A DNA stretch of 64,000 bases. Source: an uncultured Selenomonadales bacterium (GTDB lineage Bacteria > Bacillota > Negativicutes > Selenomonadales > Selenomonadaceae). The notes below the pieces were generated by a model. It saw only the letters and a program-made list of their open reading frames with translations, was not told where the DNA came from and did no database searches. The DNA lies in assembly GCA_937877545.1 (NCBI GenBank), contig CALFJE010000052.1, forward strand, positions 17,953 to 81,952, in the 5' to 3' direction. The position numbers and the translations under genes are program-made. Positions 42,401 to 51,000 of this stretch are shown piece by piece (the stretch's first letter is position 1; the number at the start of each line of letters is the position of its first letter).

Positions 42401-44203
42401 TAAAGAGTCGCCCTCTGCGGTGCCTTCGACGAGCGGTATAGGCGTATCGACGAGGACGCCGTTAATTTCTAGGGTTTCCAAGGTCGCCGCGCCGAGCAGG
42501 AGGATTTTGCCGTCGCCGACCTGCAGAATGAGATCGTCGCCCAAAGTCATTTTTGAGTAGGAGGCTGTGCCGTTGCCGAGGCGGAGCCGTGAGGTATTAT
42601 TGAAGCCCGTGATAATATCCGTGCCGTCGCCGACCGCATATCTGAACAAAGCATCGTCGCCCGTGTTGTTTATGAAGTCGTTGCCGGTACCGCCGTTGAC
42701 CGTGGCGGCATTGCCCGAATTGTTAATGATGTCGTCGTCCGCGCCCGTCACGATTGAAGCCTCGCTGCCTGAATTGGTTACGGAGTCTTTACCTTCGCCC
42801 GTGCCGATTCTTGCCGCAAAGCCCCCATTGGAAACGGTATCATCGCCGACACCTCCGCTTATGCTTACGTTGGCACCGTCTTGATTATAAATCCAATCGT
42901 TATCGGCTCCGCCGTCGATTGTGACACTCGCGCCGCTATGGTTGTCGCCATTACCATTCCAAATTATATCGTTACCTTCGCCGCTCAAAATTGAAACCTT
43001 ATCTTCTTGGAAGTTGAAAAAGAAATCGTTGCCCGTGCCCATGTCGATTGTCACATTGTCGCCGAAGTTCCAAAGGGTATCGTTGCCCGCGCCGGCTTTG
43101 ACGGTGGAGTTCACACCGTTGTTTTCGATTGAATCGTTGCCTTCGCCCGCGTCAATAAAAGAGTTATCGCCCCTATTGTCAATCGTATCGTCGCCCGAAC
43201 TGCCGTTGATACTGACATTTGTTCCCGAGTTGTAGATTGAATCGTTACCTGCTCCGCTCACGATTGAAACGTTGCTGCTAGAATAATTATAAATGGTGTC
43301 GTTGCCGTCGGCGGTTGTTACAGTTACGGCGGTGGAATTTTCGAGGCGGATTAAGTTATTGCCCGCGCCGCCGTTAATCGTGACCGAGTTGACGTAGCCA
43401 TTATAAACGGAATCATTACCCTCGCCTGCGTCGATTGAAATGCTGTCGGATCTGTTTCTGATGGAATCGTCGCCTCTGCCGCCGTTGATTGTCACGAACC
43501 AGGACTTGTATTCGTTGTAGATATAATCGTTGCCGTCGTCGCCGTTAATCAAGACTCTCACGCCGCTGTTGGTTATGGAGTCTTTGCCGTAGTCGCCATT
43601 GATAACAGCCTTGTGCCCGTAATTGACGATTGAGTCGTTGCCGTCGTCGGCGTTGATTGTGACCTTATCGACCTCGCCGACAAGAGTATCAGCCTCTTCG
43701 GTGCCGCTCAAGACTGACGGCGTGCCGGGGTGAGTCGGTTTGCCGACGATATTTATCGCTTCCAAGCTTGCGACGCCGCGCAGGGTTATCGAGCCTTCCG
43801 CGACGGTGATAATGACATCGTCGCCGCTGACCTGACTTGAATACGGGTCGCCGAAGATTTGGAGCGTATCATCTGCGCGGAAGCCGTCGATAACATCATT
43901 GCCGTCGCCTGAGTTGTACTGATAGATAAAGTTGCCGTAAACGATACGACTGTAAACAGTATCGTTGCCTTTGCCGCCCAGGACGGTGTTGCCCGGAAAG
44001 TAACCGTCTCCGCTCAAGCTGATAACGTCGTTGCCGTCGCCGCCGTTTAGCGACGAGTCTCGGAAGCTCCCGGTGACGGTATCGTTGCCGGCTCCCGCGT
44101 CTACGGTTATGGACATCGCATTTGCCGCGTTGTTGTAAATCGAATCTGCGTCGCTCGTGCCCGCCACAAAAGTGTTGCCAACGGTGTTGTTGTACTCTGC
44201 CAT
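39458..44203 (-). CDS. Giant RTX-like repeat protein D
   Basis: 1581 residues, GGAGAGGA upstream, no signal peptide. Nearly the whole length is an 18-residue repeat of the form D(S/T)IxNxGxNV(S/T)IxGGxGN: one nonapeptide carries GGxGxD, its partner an Asn-Gly-Asn ladder. Six interspersed modules of about 60 residues contain STLQIGDG...Y...SG.D(V/I)(I/V)(V/L)TVG.G.ITL.GAA.L...NI. Near the C-terminus are canonical tandem GGAGNDSLNGGSGSDTLWGGEGND repeats, then the shared end module GDGKDVISGFGNNDLLQITGDWTAAYYSGS...ISGTTLAKK. This points to a large calcium-stabilised secreted or surface protein; no enzymatic domain is visible. Confidence 0.87.
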   Translation of the reverse strand: MAEYNNTVGNTFVAGTSDADSIYNNAANAMSITVDAGAGNDTVTGSFRDSSLNGGDGNDVISLSGDGYFPGNTVLGGKGNDTVYSRIVYGNFIYQYNSGDGNDVIDGFRADDTLQIFGDPYSSQVSGDDVIITVAEGSITLRGVASLEAINIVGKPTHPGTPSVLSGTEEADTLVGEVDKVTINADDGNDSIVNYGHKAVINGDYGKDSITNSGVRVLINGDDGNDYIYNEYKSWFVTINGGRGDDSIRNRSDSISIDAGEGNDSVYNGYVNSVTINGGAGNNLIRLENSTAVTVTTADGNDTIYNYSSSNVSIVSGAGNDSIYNSGTNVSINGSSGDDTIDNRGDNSFIDAGEGNDSIENNGVNSTVKAGAGNDTLWNFGDNVTIDMGTGNDFFFNFQEDKVSILSGEGNDIIWNGNGDNHSGASVTIDGGADNDWIYNQDGANVSISGGVGDDTVSNGGFAARIGTGEGKDSVTNSGSEASIVTGADDDIINNSGNAATVNGGTGNDFINNTGDDALFRYAVGDGTDIITGFNNTSRLRLGNGTASYSKMTLGDDLILQVGDGKILLLGAATLETLEINGVLVDTPIPLVEGTAEGDSLSNTADNAIIKAGTGNDTIINSGANVLFQYDGGSDLIEGFNATSVLKIGNGSDTYASVMSGNDVFVRVGEDLITLRGAASLNAVQIIGTYRSLLIEGTAGDDSIESGGNYETIDAGAGNDTITNGDSYVGAGNSISILGGAGNDSIINYGHSSTIRGGDGNDRIFNGSIYLNANNVLLDGGDGDDFIKHNFGTNATINGGDGDDTLKVGYLYEGEGDAYKASVDAGNGNDTILLYYGDYATINAGDGDDTITVDEESSNVSVSGGKGNDSISFTEWETENALIQYSAGDGNDTISGFRADSTLQIGDGTGTYAKATVGSDIVITVGEGSILLLDAATLNTVNILGIEGSNLVTGTDAAESLTNDQNGMIINALGGNDYILNTGANVSIDAGEGSDTVNNDAANSTVNAGAGNDLISLGSSAADNLIVYTEGNDLIQGFRADSTLQIGDGTASYSKDTVDADVILTVGEGTITLAGAATSETLNIAGAEQIIIDPTLIKLTQGDDTIKETLDGVKIRALGGNDTIRSYGDSVSIDGGLGNDSVRNYGDNVTLDGGAGDDAIRNYGDDVTLGGGTGNDTLRNYGEDILFVYTEGNDLIQGFNATSTLQIGDGKDTYSSVESGSDVVITVGDDNITLLGAAALDTLNIAGTLNATQILTDGDGNKVTLAATVKAADASARTNSIQIACNGLDNTIQGGAGDDTIPGYAGNDSLLGGAGNDSLNGGSGSDTLWGGEGNDTLFGYTGNDLFIFSAGNDVISDYAAGDRISLGAAITSAKLSGSDAVLTLGSNTLTVKNAKDKTLALITSTGSELSTIISDTAVQNLTRSNTKPNVRFNGGAGDDTLTNWAGGKGATINGWSGNDSIKNTAANALINGGNGNDQITNTGANVSISGGAGNDSLWGGNGVDTFLYNSGDGKDVISGFGNNDLLQITGDWTAAYYSGSGKILFKVGSTYSAITLQDFTATTFNVNGKAYQISGTTLAKK

Positions 44204-44241
44204 AAAAATCCTCTCCCCTCAAAAATCAGCTGTCGAGGATT

Positions 44242-44268
44242 ATTATAGTTGTATTTTTTTTTTTTCAA
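44242..44268 (-). promoter_or_regulatory. Probable promoter of RTX D with poly-A spacer
   Basis: On the minus strand TTGAAA starts a 12-A run, then TATAAT (44247-44242) 15 bases after the -35. Short spacing makes it tentative. Confidence 0.5.
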
Positions 44269-44320
44269 TTTCCCCCGCGAGGTTTAACGAAATTTTAATT
44301 GAGGGGTTGGGGACGATTAA

Positions 44321-46630
44321 CTAACTCTTGACGAGAGTGTTGCCGCTGATTCTATAAGTCGAGCCGTTGACGTTAAAAGTTGTCGCCGAGGAGTTTTCCA
44401 AGATAATCGCGCTGTAGGTTGAATCAACTTTAAAGACGACACGATCCGAAGCATTGTAATAAGCCGCCGTCCATGCGCCCGTGATTTGAAGCATATCCGA
44501 ATTGTCGAAGTTGTAAATCATATCTTTGCCGTCGCCGCTGTTGTAAATGAAAATGTCGGAGCCTGAGCCGCCCCAAAGTGAATCGTTACCTAGCCCGCCA
44601 ATCAAAGTGTCGTTGCCCGTGTAGCCTTGGAGCTTATCGTTACCGTCGCCGCCGAGGATATAATCATTGCCTGAGCCGCCGTTTAGAGAGTCATCGCCTC
44701 TGCCGCCGAGCAGTGAATCATTACCCGCGCCGCCTGCAAGCGTATCGTTGCTTTTGCCGCCGAGGATTGTATTGTCGAGGGCATTGCCCGTTATCTGAAT
44801 CAGTTTCGTGCGCGTCGAGGCGTCGGCAATTTCAATGCCCGTACCTAGCGTCAACTTCGCGGCGGAGCTGTTATAGGCAATGACACCGCCGATAATCGTG
44901 GTGAGGTTGGTGCCCGCCGCCGTCACGAGACTTAGCTTTTTGCCCTTGGCGTCCTTGATACGGAGCGAGCCGCCGTTAAAGTTCAAAACAGCGTCCGAGC
45001 CGTCAAGCGTGGCATTTCTTATCGCCGCGCCGAGCGAAATCTTTTCACCAACGGCATAATCGGTAATGACATCATTGCCCTCGCCGTAAATGAAAATGTC
45101 CGCGCCTTTGCCGCCGGTTAGGGTATCGTTGCCTGAGCCGCCTGTTAAGGTGTCGTTCCCCGAACCGCCGAGGATTGAATTGGCAAGCGCGTTACCCGTG
45201 ATTTGAATCGATTTGGTACGAGCAGAGGCATCAGCTGAGGCATAAGCGGCGGGCAACGTCACTTTGGCGGAGGAGCTGTCGGTCAATTCCAATGTCTTAA
45301 CGATTTGCTTGCCGTCAATGTTGACGGAGGATAAGCTTGCCGCGCCGCGCAGAGTTATCTTACCGTCGTCAACAGTCACGATTATATTGGAGCCGCTTAC
45401 CTGCGCAGAGTATGAGCCTTGCCCGTCGCCGATTTGAAGCGTGGAATCTTCGCGGAAACCTTGAACGGTATCATTGCCGCCGCCTGCGCGATATTTAATC
45501 AAGACGTTGGAGCCGCCGTTTATGATTGAGTCGTTGCCGTCGCCCGCAATGATAGTGACGTTGGAGCCGCTGTTGGTCAAGGTATCGTTGCCGTTGGAGC
45601 CGCTAAGCAAAGTGTTGGCGAGGGAGTTGCCGATATTGACGCGTGGCGTCGTGGTAACGGCGGATTTTTTGGCTAACCAGCGCAGGAACATATAGCCGCC
45701 CGAATAAGCGGGATTGGTTATGCCGGTGATTTTTTTCGTACCGTTGAGAGCCTTTTCCAACTTTGCGGGGTCGGCGGCGAGAGCTTGAATATCGTCTGTA
45801 CGCAAACCGTCGTCCGCGCCGTGAGTGAGCTCCGCCATGCCCTCCGTGATAAATTGCGGCAGGCGATAGCAATAGTCGATGTTGGCTTGCATGACGGCAT
45901 GAGTCAATTCGTGAGCAATGGTGCGGTCGAGATAGCCGACGTTATAGCGTTCGCCCGTAGCGTTGGGCTTGCCGTTGGTATCGGCGGCGTCGACGGCATT
46001 CGGCTTGTAATAGTACAGGTTAATTTTCAAGTTCAGCGCGGTGGTAATTTTCTTATCGTTGGCGGCGAAGGTCGGATAGACGGCGGCGGTGTAGCCGGTT
46101 TTCGCGTTGGCAAAGGTAACCGTGAGTTCGCGCACAGTGGAGTTGGAATTGAAGGCAAAATTATCGCCGTAGGAGGCGGCAATGAGGTCGAGCGAATTCT
46201 TTATCCAATGGGCATGCAAATTATTCCAAAGATATTTTTCGTAATCGGAGAGGGCGGCGTAATTTTGAGCGAGCTTGACAGTGAGTCCGTTGACGGTGAA
46301 AGAATTGCCCGTGAAGTTGGAAGCCGCGCCGCTTTCGGGAATTATGGATTCGGCGGTTTTAATGGTCTTGCCGGCGTCGGAGCCTGTAATCGCGCCGGTG
46401 TCGTCATTGCCAAGGATTATCCCGCAATAATTTTTCAAAAAGTCTTCGCCGCTCGCGGAGCTTTGACAATCCGTAACCATCTGCGCGACAGCCGTCTCCA
46501 GGTCGACAAAATGAATTTTGGTGCCGTTCGTGGCATAGTCAATCGCTGCGTTTACTGCTGCCGTGCCCGACAGCGTTGTAGTATCGAGAGCCGCCATGAA
46601 CTTTCGGATGACCTCTTGTTGAGTTGCCAT
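44321..46630 (-). CDS. RTX protein E with N-terminal HExxH zinc metallopeptidase domain
   Basis: 769 residues from ATG 46630 (GGGAGG 7 bases upstream; an in-frame start at 46645 is badly placed). Residues 1-330: metallopeptidase with AHELTHAVMQANI (His240, Glu241, His244) and a third-ligand candidate Glu263 in QFITEGMAELTHGADD, a gluzincin-like spacing. Then RTX repeats (GSNGNDTLTNSGSNVTIIAGDGND), two STLQIGDG/ITLRGAASL-type modules, canonical GGSGNDTLTGG repeats and the shared C-terminal end module ending RISGNTLVKS. The plan resembles secreted serralysin-like proteases, though the catalytic domain is of a different clan. It is probably exported by type I secretion and active outside the cell. 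Confidence 0.88.
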   Translation of the reverse strand: MATQQEVIRKFMAALDTTTLSGTAAVNAAIDYATNGTKIHFVDLETAVAQMVTDCQSSASGEDFLKNYCGIILGNDDTGAITGSDAGKTIKTAESIIPESGAASNFTGNSFTVNGLTVKLAQNYAALSDYEKYLWNNLHAHWIKNSLDLIAASYGDNFAFNSNSTVRELTVTFANAKTGYTAAVYPTFAANDKKITTALNLKINLYYYKPNAVDAADTNGKPNATGERYNVGYLDRTIAHELTHAVMQANIDYCYRLPQFITEGMAELTHGADDGLRTDDIQALAADPAKLEKALNGTKKITGITNPAYSGGYMFLRWLAKKSAVTTTPRVNIGNSLANTLLSGSNGNDTLTNSGSNVTIIAGDGNDSIINGGSNVLIKYRAGGGNDTVQGFREDSTLQIGDGQGSYSAQVSGSNIIVTVDDGKITLRGAASLSSVNIDGKQIVKTLELTDSSSAKVTLPAAYASADASARTKSIQITGNALANSILGGSGNDTLTGGSGNDTLTGGKGADIFIYGEGNDVITDYAVGEKISLGAAIRNATLDGSDAVLNFNGGSLRIKDAKGKKLSLVTAAGTNLTTIIGGVIAYNSSAAKLTLGTGIEIADASTRTKLIQITGNALDNTILGGKSNDTLAGGAGNDSLLGGRGDDSLNGGSGNDYILGGDGNDKLQGYTGNDTLIGGLGNDSLWGGSGSDIFIYNSGDGKDMIYNFDNSDMLQITGAWTAAYYNASDRVVFKVDSTYSAIILENSSATTFNVNGSTYRISGNTLVKS

Positions 46631-46656
46631 GAAAAATCCTCCCAAAGTTTTGGCAG

Positions 46657-46662
46657 ATTATA
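46657..46662 (-). promoter_or_regulatory. -10 element upstream of RTX E
   Basis: TATAAT on the minus strand, 27 bases before the ATG. No good -35 at 17 bases; the region upstream is repeat R6. Confidence 0.45.
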
Positions 46663-46675
46663 CCACAAAAAATCT

Positions 46676-46706
46676 CGCCGCAACTTTTAAAAAGTTGACA
46701 AACAGC
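46676..46706. repeat. Dispersed repeat fragment R6
   Basis: CGCAACTTTTAAAAAGTTGACAAACAGCA: palindrome CAACTTTTAAAAAGTTG plus the ACAAACAGCA tail, also found at 48030 and, in reverse, at 59328. Confidence 0.7.
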
Positions 46707-46736
46707 AAAAAAGCCCCGCCGAGCCGTTCGACGGGT
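46707..46736 (-). terminator. Terminator hairpin inside the decayed end of RTX F
   Basis: On the minus strand ACCCGTCGA-ACGGC-TCGGCGGGG then CTTTTTT. Confidence 0.7.
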
Positions 46737-46743
46737 TTAAAAG

Positions 46744-46820
46744 TTTCCGCGCAGTTACTTTTGAAAAGTAACCAAACAGTGTTCGCGCCGTGCTCTACGA
46801 CGTTGGAAGCTGTCGAGCCG
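46744..46820. repeat. Dispersed hairpin repeat, copy R4
   Basis: CCGCGCAG, palindrome GTTACTTTTGAAAAGTAAC (46754-46772), then TTCGCGCCGTGCTCTACGA and CGTTGGAAGCTGTCGAGCCG as in R3. It truncates RTX F. Confidence 0.75.
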
Positions 46821-47965
46821 CTGATTTGAATCGCCGCCGTGCGAGCCGAGGCGTCTGCCGCCTCCAAAGTCAACGTGCTGCTTATCACTGCGGAAAGCTC
46901 CTTGCCCGTCGCGGTGATAAGGCTTAGCGTCTTACTCTTGCCGTTTTTAATAGTCAACGTGTCACTACCGAGCGTCAAGACGGCGTCATTGCCACTGATT
47001 GAAGCGTTGGTAATCGCCGCGCCCGGTGAAATTTTTTCGCCGACAGTGTAATCCGTGATAACGTCATTGCCCGCGCTGTAAATGAAGGCGTCCGTCCCGT
47101 TGCCGCCCGTGAGGGTATCGGAACCGCTGTTGCCGGCAATTTTAAGCCCCGTGGTGCGAGCCGCCGCGTTGACCGTTGTAAAGGTGCTGTCGTAATCCGC
47201 GAGGTTAAGGGGGCTGTTTTCAAATTCGTTCGTGACCGTCAAAACGGTTTTGGCATCGTTGTATTCCGAACCGTCGGGCAAGCCGTTGGAATAATTTTTG
47301 GCGAGGTAGCGCAGTTGAGCGTAGCCTGAGGTTGTAGCGTCGTCATAGCCGCCGACTATCGCGGCAAGTCCGCCCCTAATCGGTGTGGACAGATTGTTGA
47401 CGTAAGCGATATTGGCGTTAATGGAGCCTTTGTAGGGGAGCGTGCCGTTTTTGTCGCTTGCCGTGAGGTTATAGAGTATGGCGGGGTTAATCGTCATGGT
47501 CATACGCGAGGCAAGCCCCATATCGCAGCTGAAATCCATCGGTTATAGAGCGCACGGGTCACGAGCCGCTGTTTGGCGAGGTAAGTCGCGCCGCTGCAGC
47601 CGAATGCTTCACCCGCATCGGTGTCGCTTACGGTGTGATACGTGACGTTGACCTTCAAGCCGTTTTTTGTAAAGGAATTGTATTGGGCGGCGGTCTTGGC
47701 AGTGGAGGTGCCCGCGTCGGTGTTGTTGATACGGACGCCGCAACTTTGCTCAAGGAAGTTTTGATTGTTGCTTGAGGAATTGCGAGCCTGATTGAACGCG
47801 CTTTGCAATGCGCTGTAGCTTGTCGCGCCGACGGCTTTAAACGCCTCGTTGACGGCGGCGGTTCCGGTGCTTTCGGTATCCACAAGCGTTTTGACGAATT
47901 TCTTGATTATGCCAACGGGTGTCGACATGTAACCATCTCCTTACGTAAAATTTAACTGCTTGAGG

Positions 47966-47990
47966 ATTATAATAATTTTTTTTTTGTCAA
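47966..47990 (-). promoter_or_regulatory. Probable promoter of RTX F with poly-A spacer
   Basis: On the minus strand TTGACA runs into ten A, then TATAAT (47971-47966); the spacer is only 13 bases. Confidence 0.5.
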
Positions 47991-48027
47991 TTTTGCCGGG
48001 CAAAATTCTTTTGTAACGAAAAACCCC

Positions 48028-48059
48028 GCCGCAACTTTTAAAAAGTTGACAAACAGCAA
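48028..48059. repeat. Dispersed repeat fragment R7
   Basis: CCGCCGCAACTTTTAAAAAG followed by TTGACAAACAGCA, identical in its core to R6. It lies just after the RTX G stop codon. Confidence 0.7.
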
Positions 48060-48062
48060 TCT

Positions 48063-51000
48063 TCATTGTTTGACGAACTTGTTATTGCTGATTTGATAAG
48101 CCGTTCCGTTGACGTTAAATGTTGTCGCCGAGGAGTTTTCCAAGATAATCGCGCTGTACGTCGAATCAACTTTAAAGACGACACGACCCGAAGCATTGTA
48201 ATACGCCGCAGACCAGTCGCCCGTGATTTGAAGCATATCCGAATCGTCGAAGTTGTAAATCATATCCTTGCCGTCGCCGCTGATGTAAATGAAAATGTCG
48301 GAACCTGAGCCGCCCCAAAGCGAATCATTGCCGAACCCGCCGCTCAAGGTATCGTTGCCCGTGTAGCCTTGGAGCTTATCGTTACCGTCGCCGCCGAGGA
48401 TATAATCATTGCCTGAGCCGCCGTTCATCGAGTCATTGCCCGTACCGCCGTCGATAGAATCATTACCTGCGCCGCCTGCAAGCGTATAGTTGCCGCTGCC
48501 GCCGAGAATTGAGTTGTCAAGCCCGTTGCCCGTGATTTGAATCGCCGCGCTCCGAGCAGAGGCATTGGCGGAAATGTAAGCGGCGGGGAGCGTCACCTTG
48601 GCGGAGGAGCTGTTGGTCAAGGTTAATTTCGTGGAGGCTTGCTTGCCGTCGATGTTTACGGTGTCGAGCTTAGCCGCGCCCGCGAGGATTATCTTACCGG
48701 TGCCGGCAGTGACGACGACATTGTTTCCGCTGACTTGCGTGGAGTAGGCGTCGCCCGAAATGCTGAGCGTGCTTGTTTCGTTGAAGCCCATGATAACATC
48801 ATTGCCCTCGCCCGCCGCGTGAGTGAAAAGGACATTGTTGCCGTAATTTAGGAGGGTGTCATTGCCGGAGCCGCCCGTGATCGTGACATTTTCGCCGTAA
48901 TTGCGGACGGAGTCGTTACCTTCGCCGCCGAGGATTGTCGCGTTGTCGCCGTAGTTGCGGATAGAATCATTGCCCGCCCCGCCGTCAATCAGAGCCGCGT
49001 CGCCGTAAGCGCGAATGGTATCATTGCCGCCGTATGTTTTAATCGTCGCGCCGTCGAGGGTCGTTTTAACGGAATCAGCCGAAGACGTGCCCGTTATGAG
49101 TTTTGATTCGGCGTCGGGAGTTCCCGCGTCGTTAATGTGAACGGTATCCAAAACCGCCGCGCCGCTTAGGGTTATCTTAGCGTCGCCAACCGTCACGATA
49201 ACATCCAAGCCGCTGACCTGCGTCGAGTAAGAGCCTTTGCCGTCACCGATTGAGAGCGTAGAATCTGCGCGGAAGCCTTGAATGGTATCGTTGCCGCCCG
49301 TGTACTTAAACAAAATATTTTTGCCGCTGTTGAAGATAAAATCGTCACCCGCGCCGCCGTCTATCGTCACCGAATCGCCGTAGCCGTCATTGCCGCCGAG
49401 GTTGCGAATGGAATCATTACCTGAGCCGCCGAGGAGCGTGACGAGTGAGCCGCGATTGTTAAGGTAATCATTACCTGCGCCGCCGTCGATTATCACGCTC
49501 TTGCCGTCGTTGTGAATGGTATCGTTGCCGCCAAGCGCACTAATCGTGACGAGGGAGCCGTTGTTGTCGATAATTTCGTCGGCGTCGGTGCTTGTGATTG
49601 AAACGCCGCTGACAGTGTTGGTAATCGTTTCGACAGGCGGAGGTTCAGGCGTCGGAGGTTCGGTGCCGTCGGGCAGGAGGGTATCGCCAACGGTCTTATC
49701 AGCGACGAGGATTTTATAAACGTTGTCATTAGAGGAGAGAGCCGCCGTGTTAATCTTTTTGCCCGTCGCGCCTTGGAGCGTCATGTTGCTTGAGCCGTCG
49801 GAAAGAATCACGTCCGCGCCGACGGTTGAACGGGTAAGCGTACCCGCCGCCTTGATTGTATCGCCCGCGTGATAGTTGACGACCAAATCATTGCCCTCGC
49901 CGAAGATGATGACGTTGTTGTTTGAAGCGTCGCCGAAAGTGATTGTGTCGTTGCCCTTGCCCGTGACGATTGTGTTGTTGTAACTGCTGCCGAGCGAAAC
50001 AAAGTTGCGACCCGCACCCGCGTTGATGAAAGAGCTCCTGCCGCTGGTATAAATTAAATCGGAGCCTGTGCCCGCCCCGACGTTGATTGTCGAAGCCCAA
50101 ATACCTGCGATGACTGAATCGTCACCGCCACCGAGAGAGACGATATTGTCGGAGCCATTGCCCGCGTAAATTCCGCCCTTGCTCATGCCGCTGTTGACGG
50201 TGATTTGATTATCGCCCGCCCCTGCAACGATTGAAGTATGGTTAGGCTTGCTACCGTTTCCGCCGCCCGTGATTATCGTATCGTTGCCGCTACCCGCGCT
50301 GATTGTCGACAGTTCGGCGTTGCTGTTGTTGATGTAATTGTTGCCGTCGCCCGCCGTGATTGTCTGATAGCCGCCCGCCGAGCCGTCAATCGACACGGAG
50401 TTGTTACCTTCGCCGGCATTTATGCTGACGTGGTCGCCACTGCTGTAGATGTAATCGTTATCGTCGCCGCCCGACAGCGTGACATTGCTCTTGGTGTTGG
50501 AGATGTAGTTGTCATCGTCGTAGCCGGTCGCCATGACGTTGCTCGCCAAATTGACGATACGGTCATTGCCGCCGCCCGAATTGATTGTGACGCTTTCGCC
50601 GCTGTTTTTAATGCTGTCCATGTCGTTCCCTCCGTCAATCAAAGAATTTTTGCCCGCGTTGTCAACGGTATCCTTGCCGTCGCCGCCGCTGATTGTGACT
50701 CGCGCCGCCTCGTTGTAAATGTAATCGTCATCAGCTCCGCCGTTAATCTTGACGCTTGCGCCGTAGTTTTCGACGTGGTCATTGCCGCCGCCCGCGTTTA
50801 TCGTGACGTGCTTGCCGTAGTTAATAATCGTATCGTCGCCGTCGAGCCCGTAAATCATGATGTTATCGAGCGTGTTCTCAATGTAATCGTCGCCCGACGT
50901 GCCGCGCAGAGCTTTCTCCGTCCCCCAAAGCCCCGGCATGAGGATAATCGCGTTGTCGTAGGGATTTGTAATGAGCGCGCCCTCTGCCGCAGGAAGACTT

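Larger units (their letters stand above)
46658..47928 (-). pseudogene. RTX-like protein F, decayed paralogue of E
   Basis: Start ATG 47928: MSTPVGIIKKFVKTLVDTESTGTAAVNEAF and NFLEQSCGVRINNTDAGT resemble the N-terminal 90 residues of RTX E. Near 47530 the frame shifts: the first frame ends RALYNRWISAAIW, the second continues MDFSCDMGLASRMTM to a short RTX part (SGSDTLTGGNGTDAFIYSAGNDVITDY). The HExxH site of E is absent. After QISGSTASNV the protein is read from dispersed repeat R4, a terminator hairpin and repeat R6 to 46658, so its real C-terminal module is gone. It is frameshifted, lacks the catalytic site and lacks the secretion end. Confidence 0.8.

Noticed and set aside
35042..43235. Many plus-strand open frames opposite the RTX genes, rich in Pro, Leu and Ser
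   Set aside because: They are reverse-strand shadows of Gly-Asn-Asp repeats; no starts or motifs support them.
40000..43500. Regular short repeats that could suggest a CRISPR array
   Set aside because: The periodicity is 54 bases in coding frame with degenerate units encoding the 18-residue repeat. There are no identical repeats with unrelated spacers and no cas genes.
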